In this document: positions 25,701-37,605 of the stretch, in pieces
Layout: each line of letters opens with the position of its first letter
How positions within the stretch are numbered: position 1 is the first letter of the stretch
Assembly (NCBI RefSeq): GCF_027409185.1
Contig: NC_084474.1
Coordinates: 30,752,382 to 30,816,381, forward strand
Length of the DNA: 64,000 bases
Source: Cynocephalus volans
Lineage: Eukaryota; Chordata; Mammalia; Dermoptera; Cynocephalidae
Direction of reading: 5' to 3'
The notes under the pieces: generated by a model
The model's input: the letters and a program-made list of their open reading frames with translations, nothing else
Databases searched by the model: none
What the model was told of the DNA's origin: nothing
Made by a program: the position numbers and the translations under genes

Positions 25701-27919
25701 GATTTTCCCTACATCTGATAGAGGGTGTACAGGAATGGACACGTGGTGGTGCAGAGAGTGGAGGCAAAGACAAGCTAACTCTTTCCTAAGAATAGGGAAA
25801 CTGATATTCCTATTTTGGCCAAAATCTTCGTATGAAATAAGTTATAGCAGTACACTTCCCTTTAGTCCCCCATTTTTTGATTAAGGACCTTCTAATGAAA
25901 TGAAGTGACTTATAGGAGAAAGCAGAGAATTGACTAGCACAGAGTTGACTTTTAATAGGGATTTTTAAGAGTTCTTTCCTTCCCTAATTGTAGCATATTA
26001 GATTTTATTTTTGGTAGAAGAAGAAAACCACAGTACTACGGTGATGCCAATTTCAAGGTTCTTTTTAAAAAATTTTTTAAAAGTTAGTTTTAAAACAGAA
26101 GGCAGATTATTCATAAAGTCATCCTAGAGAATTTTTGGGGGGTGTTTACGACATGTACATAGACAGCCTTTTTTGCTATATATATTTTGATTGCTAGGTA
26201 TAATACTCTAAACCAAGAGATTTTGTTTAATGAGTAGTAACTTTAAAAGAAGACTATTTTTAAACTTCCAAAACTGAAGTGAGAGAACTACCCATGGTTC
26301 TTTTAAAGGTTATAAAATAATGCACACATTTAAAAAATAAATTTTGCATTACATTTTTGAGCATGGAATTTAGTTATACGGTAGAGATGGGACATCCAAT
26401 AAAATCCAGTCACTAACATATTTTTAGGGCTGTCAACCAAGGCACTTTATGCCCATTCAGAATATTTAAGGACCCTAATTAACTACTGTGGAACTCAGGA
26501 CTCATACAGCCCATAGAAAGGTATTAGAGAAAGTTTTTTCCCCCCTCCTTTTAATCCATGAGAACCATATCCTTTATTTATACTGTAGGATGAAAAGATG
26601 TCCTTTTTAGCAAATCCTACCATCCTGCCGTTTTGCATTTGAAACACGGCCCAAGTGTTCTGAGTAAGTGAAGTGTACAGATTGCATAAGCTTTTATATA
26701 AGCAATGGCATAACCGGAGTTGCAGTGGGCTGGAGAAACTTTTAATTGGATCCCTTTAATATCCTCCAATTCTGAGCTGCTTAATTCCAAAAGGTGACAT
26801 CGCCTTCTGCACTTTCCAATTAAATATTATGTTTATTATCAGAAAATGCACTTTCCTAAAGCATAAGCCACTCATTTTTCTTAGCTTATTACACAAGGAC
26901 ATTCATCAGGCCTTGACACCTGTTTCAATAATGTATACTTTTCCTAATTAAAAAGAAACTTCTGTCCTATTACATACACAATTTCTTTTGCGAATATTGT
27001 TAAATATTAAAATAAGTGATTTTTGTTCACAGCCAGGTTTACTGTTTAGGTCACACACCTTGATGCAAATCAGTGATTCAGTACCGCCATTCTCAGGAGT
27101 AAAGTAGCTGCTAACTTAGCTATAGGAACATACCTTTCGATAGTATTTTTTAAAACGTAGACTTCATGACCCATTTCTAAAATCGTTTCCTAGTCCTTTT
27201 TCCAAAGATCTCCAGGTAAGCAAAGACTGCTATTCTTTTGATCGAAAACCAGTACTTTAAGGAATCGAATGAAAACTAGGAAGAAAACCCCACACCCTCT
27301 GAACCCCACCTGCATCAGGTGGCCTCTCTGTTCCCTTAGTTAGAACAGTTCCAAATGCACCCCAAATAAGGTACAATGCCCCAACATCCTAGTTAAGGGG
27401 TTCTGGCTTCTATCTTTAGGCTACTAGAGGACCAGACACGAAATACGACTCCACGTGAAACCAATCCGGGGAGCGGTCAGCACCGACCGCCAGCCTTACA
27501 GCCCAGGGCGTTCGTTCTAACTCCACCGGAGAGGCGATTTCAAACCCGGCCGGGAGAGGGAGGGATCCGGAACGTAATGTGACGGGCTCAAGTGACAGCG
27601 TCCTCTCTCCAGCCCAACCCTCCCGCGCGGCGCTCCCTCCTGGTGGCAGCGCAACGCTGGTGCCGGCCAGGTAGATTCACGCCTCGCTCCCCTGGGTGTG
27701 GACACACCGCCCGCTCCAAGAACGGGGCCAGGTCAAACCCTCGCACGCCCGTGGCGTCCCCACGCACCCCGGGGAGGAAGCGCGGAGGGGGTGGGTGGGA
27801 GGCCGCCCCAGGTGTTTTGGCGGGTTTCCGGACACGTGCGCCTCGCGTCCTCCCGCAGCCTGGGCAGAGCCCACCGCACCAGCTCGAGGGGCAGCCGGGC
27901 CGCCTGCGACGCCGCTCAC
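22642..27919 (-). other. JPH1: JPH1 intron 1
   Basis: A 5.3-kb intron bounded by a GTGAGC donor (27914-27919) and an AG acceptor (22642-22643). It is mostly AT-rich and unique-looking, with one mariner MITE near 24027-24107. A stretch at 26250-27000 has a MEF2-like site (26254-26263) and several TAATT/AATTA motifs and may be regulatory. No other exon is seen. Confidence 0.9.
24027..24107. mobile_element. Mariner-type MITE, copy 3
   Basis: Begins GAAGGTACTTCAAAAAGTTC after TA and ends GCAGTACCTTT. The right arm is more diverged than in the other copies. It lies in JPH1 intron 1. Confidence 0.75.
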
Positions 27920-28298
27920 CTCCGTCCCCGTAGGTCTCCACGCCGTACCCGTCCTGCAGCCCGTTACTCCAGGTACCCTCGTAGCGGGCGGGGGTGCACA
28001 GGCTCTGCCGGACCCCGTAGCGCCCCTTGAAACCATGGGACCACTCCCCCCGGTACATCCACTTGCCCTTCGTCTCCACCCCCAGCCCGTGCCGCTTGCC
28101 CTGCGCCCAGTAGCCCTGGTAGGTGTTGCCGCTGGGCCAGGTGTAGCCTCCGACCACCTCGAAGCCGTGCGACCAGGAGCCCGAGTACTCGCCCTGGCCC
28201 TTGGGCCCCGTGCAGATGCCATGCCCGTGCGCCTTGCCCTCCTCCCAGCCGCCGCAGTAGGTGCCGCCATCGTCGAAGTCGAACCTTCCGCCCGTCAT
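27920..28298 (-). CDS. JPH1: JPH1 exon 1 coding part: start codon and MORN repeats 1-5
   Basis: First coding exon of junctophilin-1, 379 bp: 126 codons plus one base. It starts with [18 protein letters not shown], the conserved junctophilin N-terminus, which fixes the start at 28298. Five MORN repeats follow, with their aromatic-x-G-x-W cores at residues 14-18, 38-42, 60-64, 82-86 and 106-110. The exon ends in YGDG plus one base, then a GTGAGC donor. That phase-1 junction rebuilds GG-TYQGQW with exon 2. The start context is weak, with C at -3 and A at +4. The exon lies in a CpG island, so long open frames also occur on the opposite strand and are not genes. Junctophilin-1 bridges T-tubule and sarcoplasmic reticulum, mainly in skeletal muscle, and these repeats form its membrane-binding half. 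Confidence 0.97.
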
Positions 28299-28860
28299 TC
28301 GGGGGGCAGCCCCGGCGCGCTCCCCGCGGGGGCACGGACGCGGGCAGAGCTGGGCACGGCAGGGTGTAGCTCCGGGGTGGGGGCCCGGCGGGCGACCTCA
28401 CGACAGCGCCCCGGGCAGCTCGCGCCGCCGCTCGGCTCCAGTCCGACGCCGCCCCCGTCCTCCCCTCCTCTTTCACCGCCGCCACCGCCGCCTTCCTCCT
28501 CCTCCTCCTCCTCCGCCGCCGCCGCCCCGGCCAGCGCCGCGCGCGAGAGGACAGCCCAGGCTCCCGAGCGGACCTTCAGCTGCTCCCGCCCGCCCACGTG
28601 AGCCGGGCGCCGCCCCGCGCCCGCCCCTGGTCCCCTCCCCGGGCGCCGAGGCCCAGCCCCGCGGCGCGCCCGCCCGCCCCACCGGGCCCTGCCCCCCGCC
28701 CCGGGAGCCGCCGCCGCCTCCCCGGCGGGCGCGCGTGTGTTCGCGCAGGGGGCTGTGCCGGTGGGCGGGCGGGTGTACCCGGGGACGCGCGAGAGTCCCC
28801 GCCTGTAGATGAAGGCGCGGCTGCATGCGTGGGGGCAGCTCCCGGGCGCCGGAGCCTCCT
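28299..28860 (-). promoter_or_regulatory. JPH1: JPH1 5' leader and CpG-island promoter
   Basis: Very GC- and CpG-rich DNA immediately upstream of the JPH1 start codon, continuous with the CpG-rich exon. No TATA box was seen. It contains a CCT/GCC repeat (about 28476-28528), a CAGCTG E-box near 28577, a CACGTG E-box at 28595-28600, and several G-runs on the minus strand around 28640-28715 able to form G-quadruplexes. The transcription start cannot be fixed from sequence; a leader of a few hundred bases would put it in this interval. CpG density falls sharply beyond about 28860. Confidence 0.75.
28476..28528. repeat. (CCT)n/(GCC)n compound trinucleotide repeat upstream of JPH1
   Basis: ACCGCCGCCACCGCC followed by seven CCT-type units (28495-28514) and four GCC units (28515-28526), about 200 bp upstream of the JPH1 ATG and probably inside the 5' leader. 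Confidence 0.85.
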
Positions 28861-31800
28861 GTGTTTGTGTTTGGGGTTTTTCAATGTGGTTAAGCTCGTG
28901 TAAGTGCGGCCACGTGTGTGTTGAGGGAAAACTCATTGTATGTGTGATTGTCTGCATGGGGTTATGTAGTTGCATTTTTTCGGCATTCCGACACGTGTAC
29001 TGTTGCATTTGTCATGCTCAGCTGTCATCGTGAATTAATATCCCCCATATATATGCATGCATGTGATATAAATTTGCGGCAGCCTAGATATAATTGTGCG
29101 GAATGTTCTTTCATACCTACCCATTTCAAAGCACATGTGTTTGCATTTATTTGATGAAGATACTGAGGGAGAGCAATGCAGTTTGAAAAAGCACAGAATA
29201 AATTGGTTAATTTTTTATTTGTAATACGTAGAGGAAGTTTAAGTCTGTCTTTGCAGGGGTATAGGGTATTTCCTTTCACATTAGAGCCTGCTCCCCCTAA
29301 TGCCTCATGTGTTCTTTAACAACCTTAGAAATTCTTCAGCCTGGAGCTGTATACCCAGCAGCAGAAGGCTCAGTCTGTGTATGTGGTATGAGTGCCTGGA
29401 ACGTACACCTGGTTCCTCTTCGCTGGCATCCACGGTTTAAGAAAATAAATAGAAGTTTTCAAGGAGGAACATGGTAAGTAAAACATTGCTGTAGGCTTAC
29501 AAAGAGGCTGTGACCTACAAAACCAGGGATAGGTGTTAACTGATCTGCTTTCCAGCTGCAACACTGCTTTGTTGAATTTACTTTAGACAGCTCTTCTAAA
29601 CTTTTAAACCTCTATTTCACCATCTTCTGAGTGGGGATGACAAGATTTGCCTTTCTCTTTCTGTGTTAGGTAGTAACTGAGTATATTGTGGGTACATCGC
29701 CAAGCCAAAAATTAGGGATTTGGTTCAGTAGGCAAGTTGGATCAGTCAGTATTGCCTCTGGTGAGAGCACACATTGGTCTCAACCTCACTCTCAAAATAT
29801 CCATGGGAGACACTTCCCCCAGGTTCATAGCCAGAGGGGGTTAGGTTGGCCTCTTAAAGAAACTGCTTCACAGGGTATTCCTGTTATTCCTTAGGCCGAG
29901 AGGTCTTTGGATGACTGGGTGAGCACTAGAGGCTGCCAAAGGTTTTCTCACTAGGTATTCGATATCAGATAAAAATATAAGGACAGGTGTCAGGAAGGCA
30001 GCAGGGAAAAGTAGACTAAACTGCACAGAAAAGGAACTGAAATTGACCTTGATTGCCTCTATCTCAGGACTGGAACTGGCCTTTCCTACAAATCTGGCTG
30101 AAAGACTGAAAGAAAAATGTCAGTTTACAGAGAACCAAATCACCAAAGAGATTTAGAAACCCTCATCCATGGCCCTGCTGGCAGAGTTGCCAGGAATAGC
30201 GCTTACCCTGGTGGCCTGAAATAATTACGCATCTCCCTCAGCATCTTGTCCTGGACTGGGGATTGATTTAGGCCACTGGGAAAAGGAGGGCCCAGGGCTT
30301 TGCAGCTGAGCCATAATTCCATTTCTTTGTTATGGGATACACCACAGTCGGGAGCTAGTGTCGATAGACACATTCCCATCTATTTTGAGGTTCTGTTGGA
30401 TATGAGAAACAGTGTGGTTGCTCAAGCCAACATTTTTTTTTGGATCTCTTTTTAAACTGGCTTTCTTCACAGAGTAGCCTTTGTCCCTTTGCTTTTTTTG
30501 GAGGGGACTCGCCCATATGTGTTAGGACCCATATATATTATTTAAGGGCTAAGTTTTGGAAACATCTATTTTTCCTAATTATTTCTCATGCAAATGAGGG
30601 ATTTCTGGAATATATGGCACAGAGCAAATTTCTGGCTTCTGAAACGGATATCTAGCTTAGTTTTGGTGGATGGGCAAAGGGTGGTGGTGCACACATATCT
30701 GGATAGAATATGGAAATTTTGAGAGGATAAAAGACATAGTCATTTATTTCTTAATCTTTTCTTCTGGCTATCCCTAATAGATTCCTTCCTTGGAAGGAGC
30801 CTTAATTAAAAGTGAGAATCTACCACCAGATATCTGCTATTTAATTTCAAGTAATCTTAATCCTACCTTGCTTCGTCTATTGAATCTCTTTATGGAAGAA
30901 AGTTAGTATTGAATTTTGGTATCTTTCTGAACAATTTTTGGCAAAGTAACCATACTGGCCATGTTTCCATTTACGTGCTGCCATCACAGTGACATGTTTC
31001 TCCAGTCATATAGATGTATTCGTTAAAGTAGGTGTTCAGGTTCAGTGGTGATGTTGGGGAAGACTGGGAAAGAGGAGGAGGAGGAAGAGGTGCTGAGAGT
31101 GATGGCCTCACAGACAGAAGGCAGTGGAATAGTGTTGCAGTTAAATGGTCAGGGTTAGCAATGTCCTTATTTTCCCTCTCACTCTGAACCTTTGCCCTGG
31201 ATAAGGGGGAGTTGAATTTAGCTTTAGAAAGGGATTAGTAAGAAGAGAATGTGAATGTTGGTTGACAGGTGGGATGGGGGAGGTCATTAAGGCCCAGGGG
31301 CCAATAACTATGCTAGCAGTTTGCTTTCCGCCGTGCTCCAAACCCAGCTGTTATACATTTTCGTTTTTAAAAAACTTAAAACAAATGGCAAGCCAGTTTG
31401 AGTGTCAGTTTTTCAGTTAACAACCTGTTGGTAAGGATGTTTTGCTTAAAATGTAATCTTTTTTAAAAAATTAAGATATATTTAAGTATTTGTTGCTAAC
31501 TTCACTTTATTTACATATTAGAATTAATTATTGAGCATTTTTAATGACAAATTTACAAATGACACAAAACTAATCTATAGGTGTTTATTGTCCAAAGGAC
31601 ACATTTCAGTGTGTAAAAAAAAAGCACATATAATTAAAATCACTTGATTTATAAGTCAAGTGAGTATTACTAGCTTGATTTATAAACTCAAAGCATTTAT
31701 AAAAACCTTAAGAAATGTGTTCATAATAAATACAAAAATTAAGAAATATGGTTATAAGTCTCGCAAGCAGCATGAAATCAAAAGAGGAAGAGAATTTGAA

Positions 31801-31870
31801 AATTAGTGGTCTTCAAATCTTTTAAGGCAACTACTGTGTGCCAGATAGTGTGCTAATTTTCTCACATGTA

Positions 31871-32475
31871 CAGACATACTATGTTTTCTTGCACTTCACT
31901 TTATTGTGCTTTGCAGTTGTGTTTTTTACAAATTGAAGGTTTGTGGCAATCCTGCCTTGAGCACGTCTATCGATGCCGTTTTTCCAGCAGCTTATGCTCA
32001 CTTTGTGTCTCTGTGTCACATTTTGGTAATTCTCACAATATTTCACATTTTCGCATTATTATATCTGTTATAGTGATCTGTGATCAGTAATCTTTGATGT
32101 TACTTTTGTAATTGTTTTGGGGCACCATGATCCATGCCCATGTAAGACAGTGAACTTAATCGGTAAGTGTTGCATGTGTTGTGACTGCTTCGCCCACCAG
32201 CCATTCAATCCCCAATTTCTCATCCTCTTAGGCCTCCCTGTTCTTGGAGACACAACAATATTGAAATTAGGCCCATTTATAACCCTACAGTGGTCTCTAA
32301 ATGTTCAAGTGAAAGGAAGAATTACATATCTCTCACTTTAAGTCAAAGTCTAGAAACGATTAAGCTTAATGGGAAGGTATTTTGGAAGCTGAGACAGGCT
32401 GAAAGCTAGGCTTCTTGTATCAAACAGCCAAGTTGTGAATGCAAAGGAAAATTTCTTGAAGGAAATTAAACCAAA
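31871..32475 (+). mobile_element. Tigger1-like (pogo/TcMar) DNA transposon, 5' fragment
   Basis: Starts CAGACATACT next to a TA dinucleotide and follows the Tigger1 5' end closely, including TTTTTTACAAATTGAAGGTT and GGCAATCCTGC. From about 32299 it enters the transposase N-terminus (helix-turn-helix DNA-binding region), interrupted by frameshifts and stops. Homology ends abruptly at about 32475; the catalytic domain and right end are missing. Inactive fossil. Confidence 0.8.
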
Positions 32476-33179
32476 TCACTTGGTTTGGAATCTCTTCTCA
32501 CTAGTCTGGTGAAGCTCATCTAGCCATTAGGGACCTCCTATTTGGCAGGTATGATGGCATCTCTTCAGTTCCTATACTGCTAGTGGCAGTTGCAAATTTG
32601 CTCTTGTGAGTCCTTATCTCCTCTCTTTCTCTTGCTCCTCCTCTCCCTCTTCCTGTCCCACCACTTCAGCTGTCTCATTCCCTATATATTTTATTATATA
32701 TATTTATATTTTTTATTTTTCTTATCCTTTTCTTGTCTCCTTAATTTTAGGGTATCTATTGTGTTCCAACCATTAGCTTCATGCTACTAGAATTTTGTGA
32801 AATTGCTGGACCCTAGTTGGCTTCTCTGGTACAACTAGGCAATCTTGCCCTAGGGGCTAAGAGTCTAATTTAGAAATAGTCTAATTCTTATATAAAAACA
32901 CCAGCTGAGGCTTATTTAAGTCTCAAGGGCAGTGCTTTGGTTTCTTCCCATTGACTTGTCCCTTGTGGGCCTCTGCCTGCTGTTCCTAATGGGGAAAGCT
33001 CCACATAGATCCAGGCAACATCCATGTCTGATACCGAGGCTCACAGAAGATTTTAGGAAAGTTCTAACAATGAAGAAGGTAACGAGAGATTAAAGGAAGA
33101 CTTAAAAGATTAGTAAACCTGAAGATGCAGAGTGGATTGCAGGTCTGTGTTGAAGACCTACTACCTGAAGCAAGCCATA

Positions 33180-33245
33180 AAATTATGTATGTTTGTATGT
33201 ATATATGTGTGTATGTGTACGTGAATACATATATGTATATACGAT
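33180..33245. repeat. TATG/TA-rich simple repeat
   Basis: Imperfect ATGTATGT/ATATATGTGTGTATG tract of alternating purine and pyrimidine. Confidence 0.7.
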
Positions 33246-34259
33246 TACTGCCTTAATCATATATACAGAGAAGTGAGGCTCAGACCTTGCTCTTAAGAGT
33301 ATAAAATATCTCTAAAGAAATATGAGATAAAAAAAGAAAACTAATAAAAGTACAAGGGAGCCAATTACAAGTAGCCAATGAGTGCCAAGTGTTGGAAAAG
33401 TTCAGAGGAGAGAGTGATTTTTATGGGCTGCTGTGGTAGAACTGTTTTTGTGAATCACAAGCGTATTGTTTAGCTTTATGGATATAGTGAAGGCATATCC
33501 TTCCAGACATCTATGATGGAATGATCTTCTTGAGTTAAGAGACACTCTACAGAGGGTAGGAATTAGGGGAGTCCATGTCTGTGATTGTGAGAACAGAAGA
33601 GGCCTCCTGGAACAGAGGTTCCTGGAATCTGGGGAGACAAGGTGGTGAGATCATCTCACTCACGCTACGTTTAAAACCATAATGCTTTGTTCTGAAGCTG
33701 TGGCTGAAAGGCAACTCAGTATTTGAAATAGCACAAATTGGGGATGGCAAGGAAATATAAGAGCATATTTGGGAGTGTCAGTATTATGATGCTTAAAGTT
33801 GTGAAGATTATGAGCTAACCTTTTCATCAAGCAGTTGAATAAAGGGAGACACATAAGACTGTTGAAAGCACAGCTGAGAAGTAAGTAGCTGCTAAGTGAC
33901 TCATAGCTGAAGGAAAAAAAGAAATCAATTGTTAGGCAGTGAAAGAGATGTAAATTATGATTGAGGAGTGAATGGTTCCAAGAGCTCTGGAATGGGATTT
34001 GAAACAATAGCCAATAATAAAAAAGGATTTCCTCCAGCTGAACAACAGGGGGCATGTTTTATCCTTGCCGAGTGGTGCATTTCCAATCTGCGTATCACCT
34101 CAGCAGGCACGCCTCACATCCCTTGTGGGACCTTTCAGATACTGATTTCATTCCAGATAGAGCTGAAATTCCTCTCTTTCCTTAGTCACACTCTAGCGTT
34201 TTTATCATGTCTTGCATTTCCCTTATTACTTTCATGTGGCAAGCACTTTTTAAAGCTTA

Positions 34260-34430
34260 CGGAGATGTCAGAACAGCCCATGGGGGTGGCCATGGAGGTG
34301 CACTGCTCAGATCTCCCTTCAAGAGAACCTGCCATGAGGAGGGAACTTTGCAGACAGCCTCCAGCTGCTGTGGCTTCAGATCTGCTGTGGTGTTTGCATC
34401 TGGGCCATGCTCTACCCAGGATGGCCCCTC
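34260..34430 (+). repeat. Partial 5' LTR of the ERVL-class element
   Basis: Same-strand homology to the 3' LTR: shared blocks include CAGATCT, GAGAGAAC/AAGAGAAC, AGGAGG, CCCAGCTGCTG/TCCAGCTGCTG and a GTGTTT motif in the same order. The rest of this LTR is eroded or deleted. Confidence 0.5.
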
Positions 34431-34539
34431 CAAAGTAAAAGGAAAATTGCTGCATCTTGCATCCCCTAATACAAAAAAGGAAGCAGAGCATCTGGTAGGC
34501 CTCTTGGGTTCTGGAAACAATACGTACTGCACTTAGAAA

Positions 34540-36860
34540 TTGTACCAGTCTATGTGCTGGGTGATATGGAAAGGAAGCTGCCAGCTTTGAGAGGGTTCAG
34601 AGCAGGAAAGAGTTTTGAAGGAGGTCCAGGTTGTGATGCAAGCAGCCCTGCTCCTGGGCCATATGACTGGACAGATCCTAAGGTGCTGGAAGTGTCAATA
34701 GTGAGAAAAGATTATGGCAAGCCCCAGTGGGAGAATCGCAGTACAGGTCTATGGAGATCTAGAGCAAGGCCATATCATCTGCAGTAGAGAAACATACATC
34801 TTTTGAGAAACAGTTCTTGGTAAGTTATTTGGCTTTGGTAGAAAGGAACTTGACCATGGGACCAATGACCATTTATCCAGAATTTTCCATCATGAGCTGG
34901 GTCATGCTGAACCTGCCAAGACAAAGTTGGACATGGTTTATTCACGATCAAGTTGAGTGGGACCTGAGGGCATGAGAAGCTGCTAGAACAGTTTGCCCAG
35001 ACCCCTGTGTCCTCCAGCAGGGTTTCACTGTTGCCTCTTCCTCAGCTCCCACCTATGGGAAGATTGGGGTTCCATACGACCAGTGGAGGAGGAGGAAAAG
35101 CTCCCACATGGTTTATGGATGGACAGGCTCAGTGTGTGGATAAAGCTGGAAATGAATCGAGGCTGCATTTCAGCCACACTCAGGAATGGTCTTGAGAGTC
35201 TGTGGAAAGGGAAGAATCTTTCCAAGGGGCAGAGCTGTGAGCGGTGAACCCGGTCACGTAATTTGTGCCAAAGGAAAAGTGTCCCACAGTGGGAATATAT
35301 GTAGATTTCTGGACAATGGCAATAGTTTGCCATCTGGTCAGAGTCCTGGAAGGAAAAGTACTAGAAGACTGGCGGTGCAGAGGTCTAGAGTAGAGATGTG
35401 GATGAATGTGTAGGAGAGGACACGAAGTGCAAGGTGTTTTGTGCTGCGTGTTATTGCCCCCCATGGAAGAGCACTGAAAACCCAAGGAGACAACAGACTA
35501 GCCAGCTGATGTTAGTCTGCCTTCCTTATCAGCCATGCCGAGTCTGGAACAAGGGGCACATCAACTTAGTAGCCTCGGTGGCAGAAATGGAGGTCATACG
35601 TGGGCCCAACAGCAGTGACTCCCACTTATCAAGGCCAATTTAGCTACTGCTGCCTCGGAATGTCCAACCTGCCATCAACAGAGACTCTTCCTTGAGAGTA
35701 CCAAGCATTCACATGGTGGCAGGTTGACTATATCAGGCTCCTTTCAGCCTGGAAGAGCCAGTGGTTCATCCTTACTAGGGACAGACAACTATTCCGGGTG
35801 TAAGTTTGCTTTTCCTGCTCACAGAGCCCCAGCCTGTACCACCTTTAACCAGAGCTTATGGAGTACCTGATCCACAGGATTGGAATTTCGCACAGTAATG
35901 TCCAACCAGGGGACCCACTTCATAGTGCAGGAGGTGCCAGAGTGAGCCCTGATCGTGGGGTCCACTGGTCTTATCATGTACTGCATACTGCATTGCTGCG
36001 TACCTATTACCTATGAGGACCCAACCTTACAGAACGATGGAATGGTCTTCTAGAGGCACAGCTGAAGTTCCAGTTTGCTGGTAGTAATCTGCAAAGATGG
36101 AATGGTGGCCTTCAGGATGCTGTATATGCACTCAATCAGTCTTCTCTATGGACCTATCCCTAACAGGAAGAGCATGTAGGCCTGGGAACTAAGAAGTGGA
36201 AGCATTACTGCCTCACATACTGTCACATCCAGTGCTCAGGGGCTTTGTCCTTCCCATTCCTGCAACTCTGGGCTCAGCAGGGTCTCCAGAAGGGAAACAC
36301 TCTTGCTGGAAGACAAAGCAGGACTTTTGTTGAACTGCTGCCTCATGGTCCTGTTGACCCCTGTATCCAGGGATCAGCTGGAGAAGAGGAATCACCACAC
36401 TGGCAGGGATGATTGACCCTGATGAGCAGGAGGAGGCTTTTATAAAGCAGGGATAGAAAGGAAGATGTGCAGAACCCAGGTGGTCCATTTGGGTGCTTCC
36501 TGGTACTCCACTGACCACTTGTAGTTGTGTGTGTGAACATGCAGCAACCCGGTCTGAGGAGGGTATGAGTTACAAAGAGTTCAGACCCTCCAAGATGAAG
36601 GTTTGGGGTCACACCACCAGGTAAGCCACTGGAACCTGCTGAAGTGATAGCTGAGGGTGAGGGAAATTTACAAGGGAGAGAGGACAAGGGAGAAGATGAC
36701 AACCATTTGCATTCCCAAGACCAACAGCAGATTGGTCAGCAACAAATCCCAGGCTGCTATTTGTCCCTTAACTTCTCTTGTCAAAGCTTCCCATCAGGAA
36801 GAGAGGCCCATGAAAGCTGCTCCCAAACATGTGTGGGAAGACCATCTTTGCAATGCAAGG
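34540..36860 (+). mobile_element. ERVL-class endogenous retrovirus, degenerate pol region
   Basis: Remnant of an ancient endogenous retrovirus. Its translated frames resemble ERVL-class polymerase: an RNase H-like segment near 35050-35150 and an integrase-like segment across about 35640-36150, including the core region near 35700-35960. The reading frame is broken by several stops and frameshifts, so no functional protein is encoded. LTR-like sequences flank it on both sides. gag and env were not recognised. The family call is from remembered resemblance. Confidence 0.65.
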
Positions 36861-37318
36861 GGAGATTGTGGTGGTCATGGCTGTGCTCTGCCCAGATCTT
36901 CCTTTGAGAGAACTCACTGCAGGAGGAAGGTTGGGAAATAGCCCCCAGCTGCTGCCTTTGGATGCCAACTGTGTTTACACTGAGGCCACCCTTTACCTAC
37001 GGTGTGTCCAGCCAATGAGAGCACAGCTAGCCATTCCTTCTCCACACAGGCCTCCTCTGATGGGTGAAGTTTTTTGTGCTCCCCATTGACCCATCTGAAA
37101 CTTTCTCAGGGCTACACTGCAGTCTGTGGCTCCTCCACACAATTCTTCCTTTCCTCTTTTCTTTTGCCAGTTTCAGACCTATATTTGTGACCCAGAGACT
37201 TTCCCCACCTACTCCTGCTTCCTGGGCCTTTACACTCCATATGTGCTCCCCTTGGTAAATCTCTCATGTGTCTAATTCTGTCCTGGCATCTGCTTCTTGG
37301 AGGCCCTGAACCGATACA
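36700..37318 (+). repeat. 3' LTR of the ERVL-class element
   Basis: Follows the pol remnant and ends in a GCATCTGCTTCTTGGAGGCC...GATACA motif typical of MLT2/ERVL LTRs. The segment at about 36868-36985 is a diverged direct repeat of 34285-34410, as expected for a 5'/3' LTR pair. The left boundary is uncertain; the LTR may start later than 36700. Confidence 0.55.
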
Positions 37319-37459
37319 CCCAGTGATCTTTAAAAAAATACACTTACACACTTACATTTACAGGTGGGTCTTGGTCAGAGAGATGAAAAATCTAATAGAG
37401 CACTTAATAAAACTTAATTGAAATTCAGATTTCATGGTCCTTAAAAAAAGATTGAGGGC

Positions 37460-37605
37460 TTTCTGTGGACTGATATGGAAAAATCCCCAAGATCTATTAG
37501 GTGGGAAAAAAAACCAAGTACAGAACAGTGTATATAGTGTGCTATATTTTGCTGTACTTGTATGTATGTAAAACCTGTACAGATACAAAGAAAAATAAAG
37601 GAGGT
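37460..37605 (+). repeat. L1M fragment
   Basis: CAAGTACAGAACAGTGTATATAGTGTGCTAT resembles an old L1 3'-UTR segment. Confidence 0.35.

Larger units (their letters stand above)
27460..28860. promoter_or_regulatory. CpG island over JPH1 promoter and exon 1
   Basis: Dense CpG and high G+C throughout, in contrast with the AT-rich flanks before 27400 and after 28900. It covers the first coding exon, the start of intron 1 and the presumed promoter. Confidence 0.85.

Noticed and set aside
27696..28601. A 301-codon plus-strand open frame across the JPH1 CpG island
   Set aside because: High GC removes stop codons on both strands. The product is Pro/Ala/Ser low-complexity, and the true coding strand here is minus with MORN repeats.
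28473..28884. Several 100-180-codon frames upstream of JPH1
   Set aside because: They overlap each other in all frames and encode only Gly/Arg/Pro/Ala runs from the CpG island.
33968..37258. Multiple 70-150-codon frames
   Set aside because: Most lie in the ERVL-class remnant and its LTRs and are broken by stops. None is treated as a gene.
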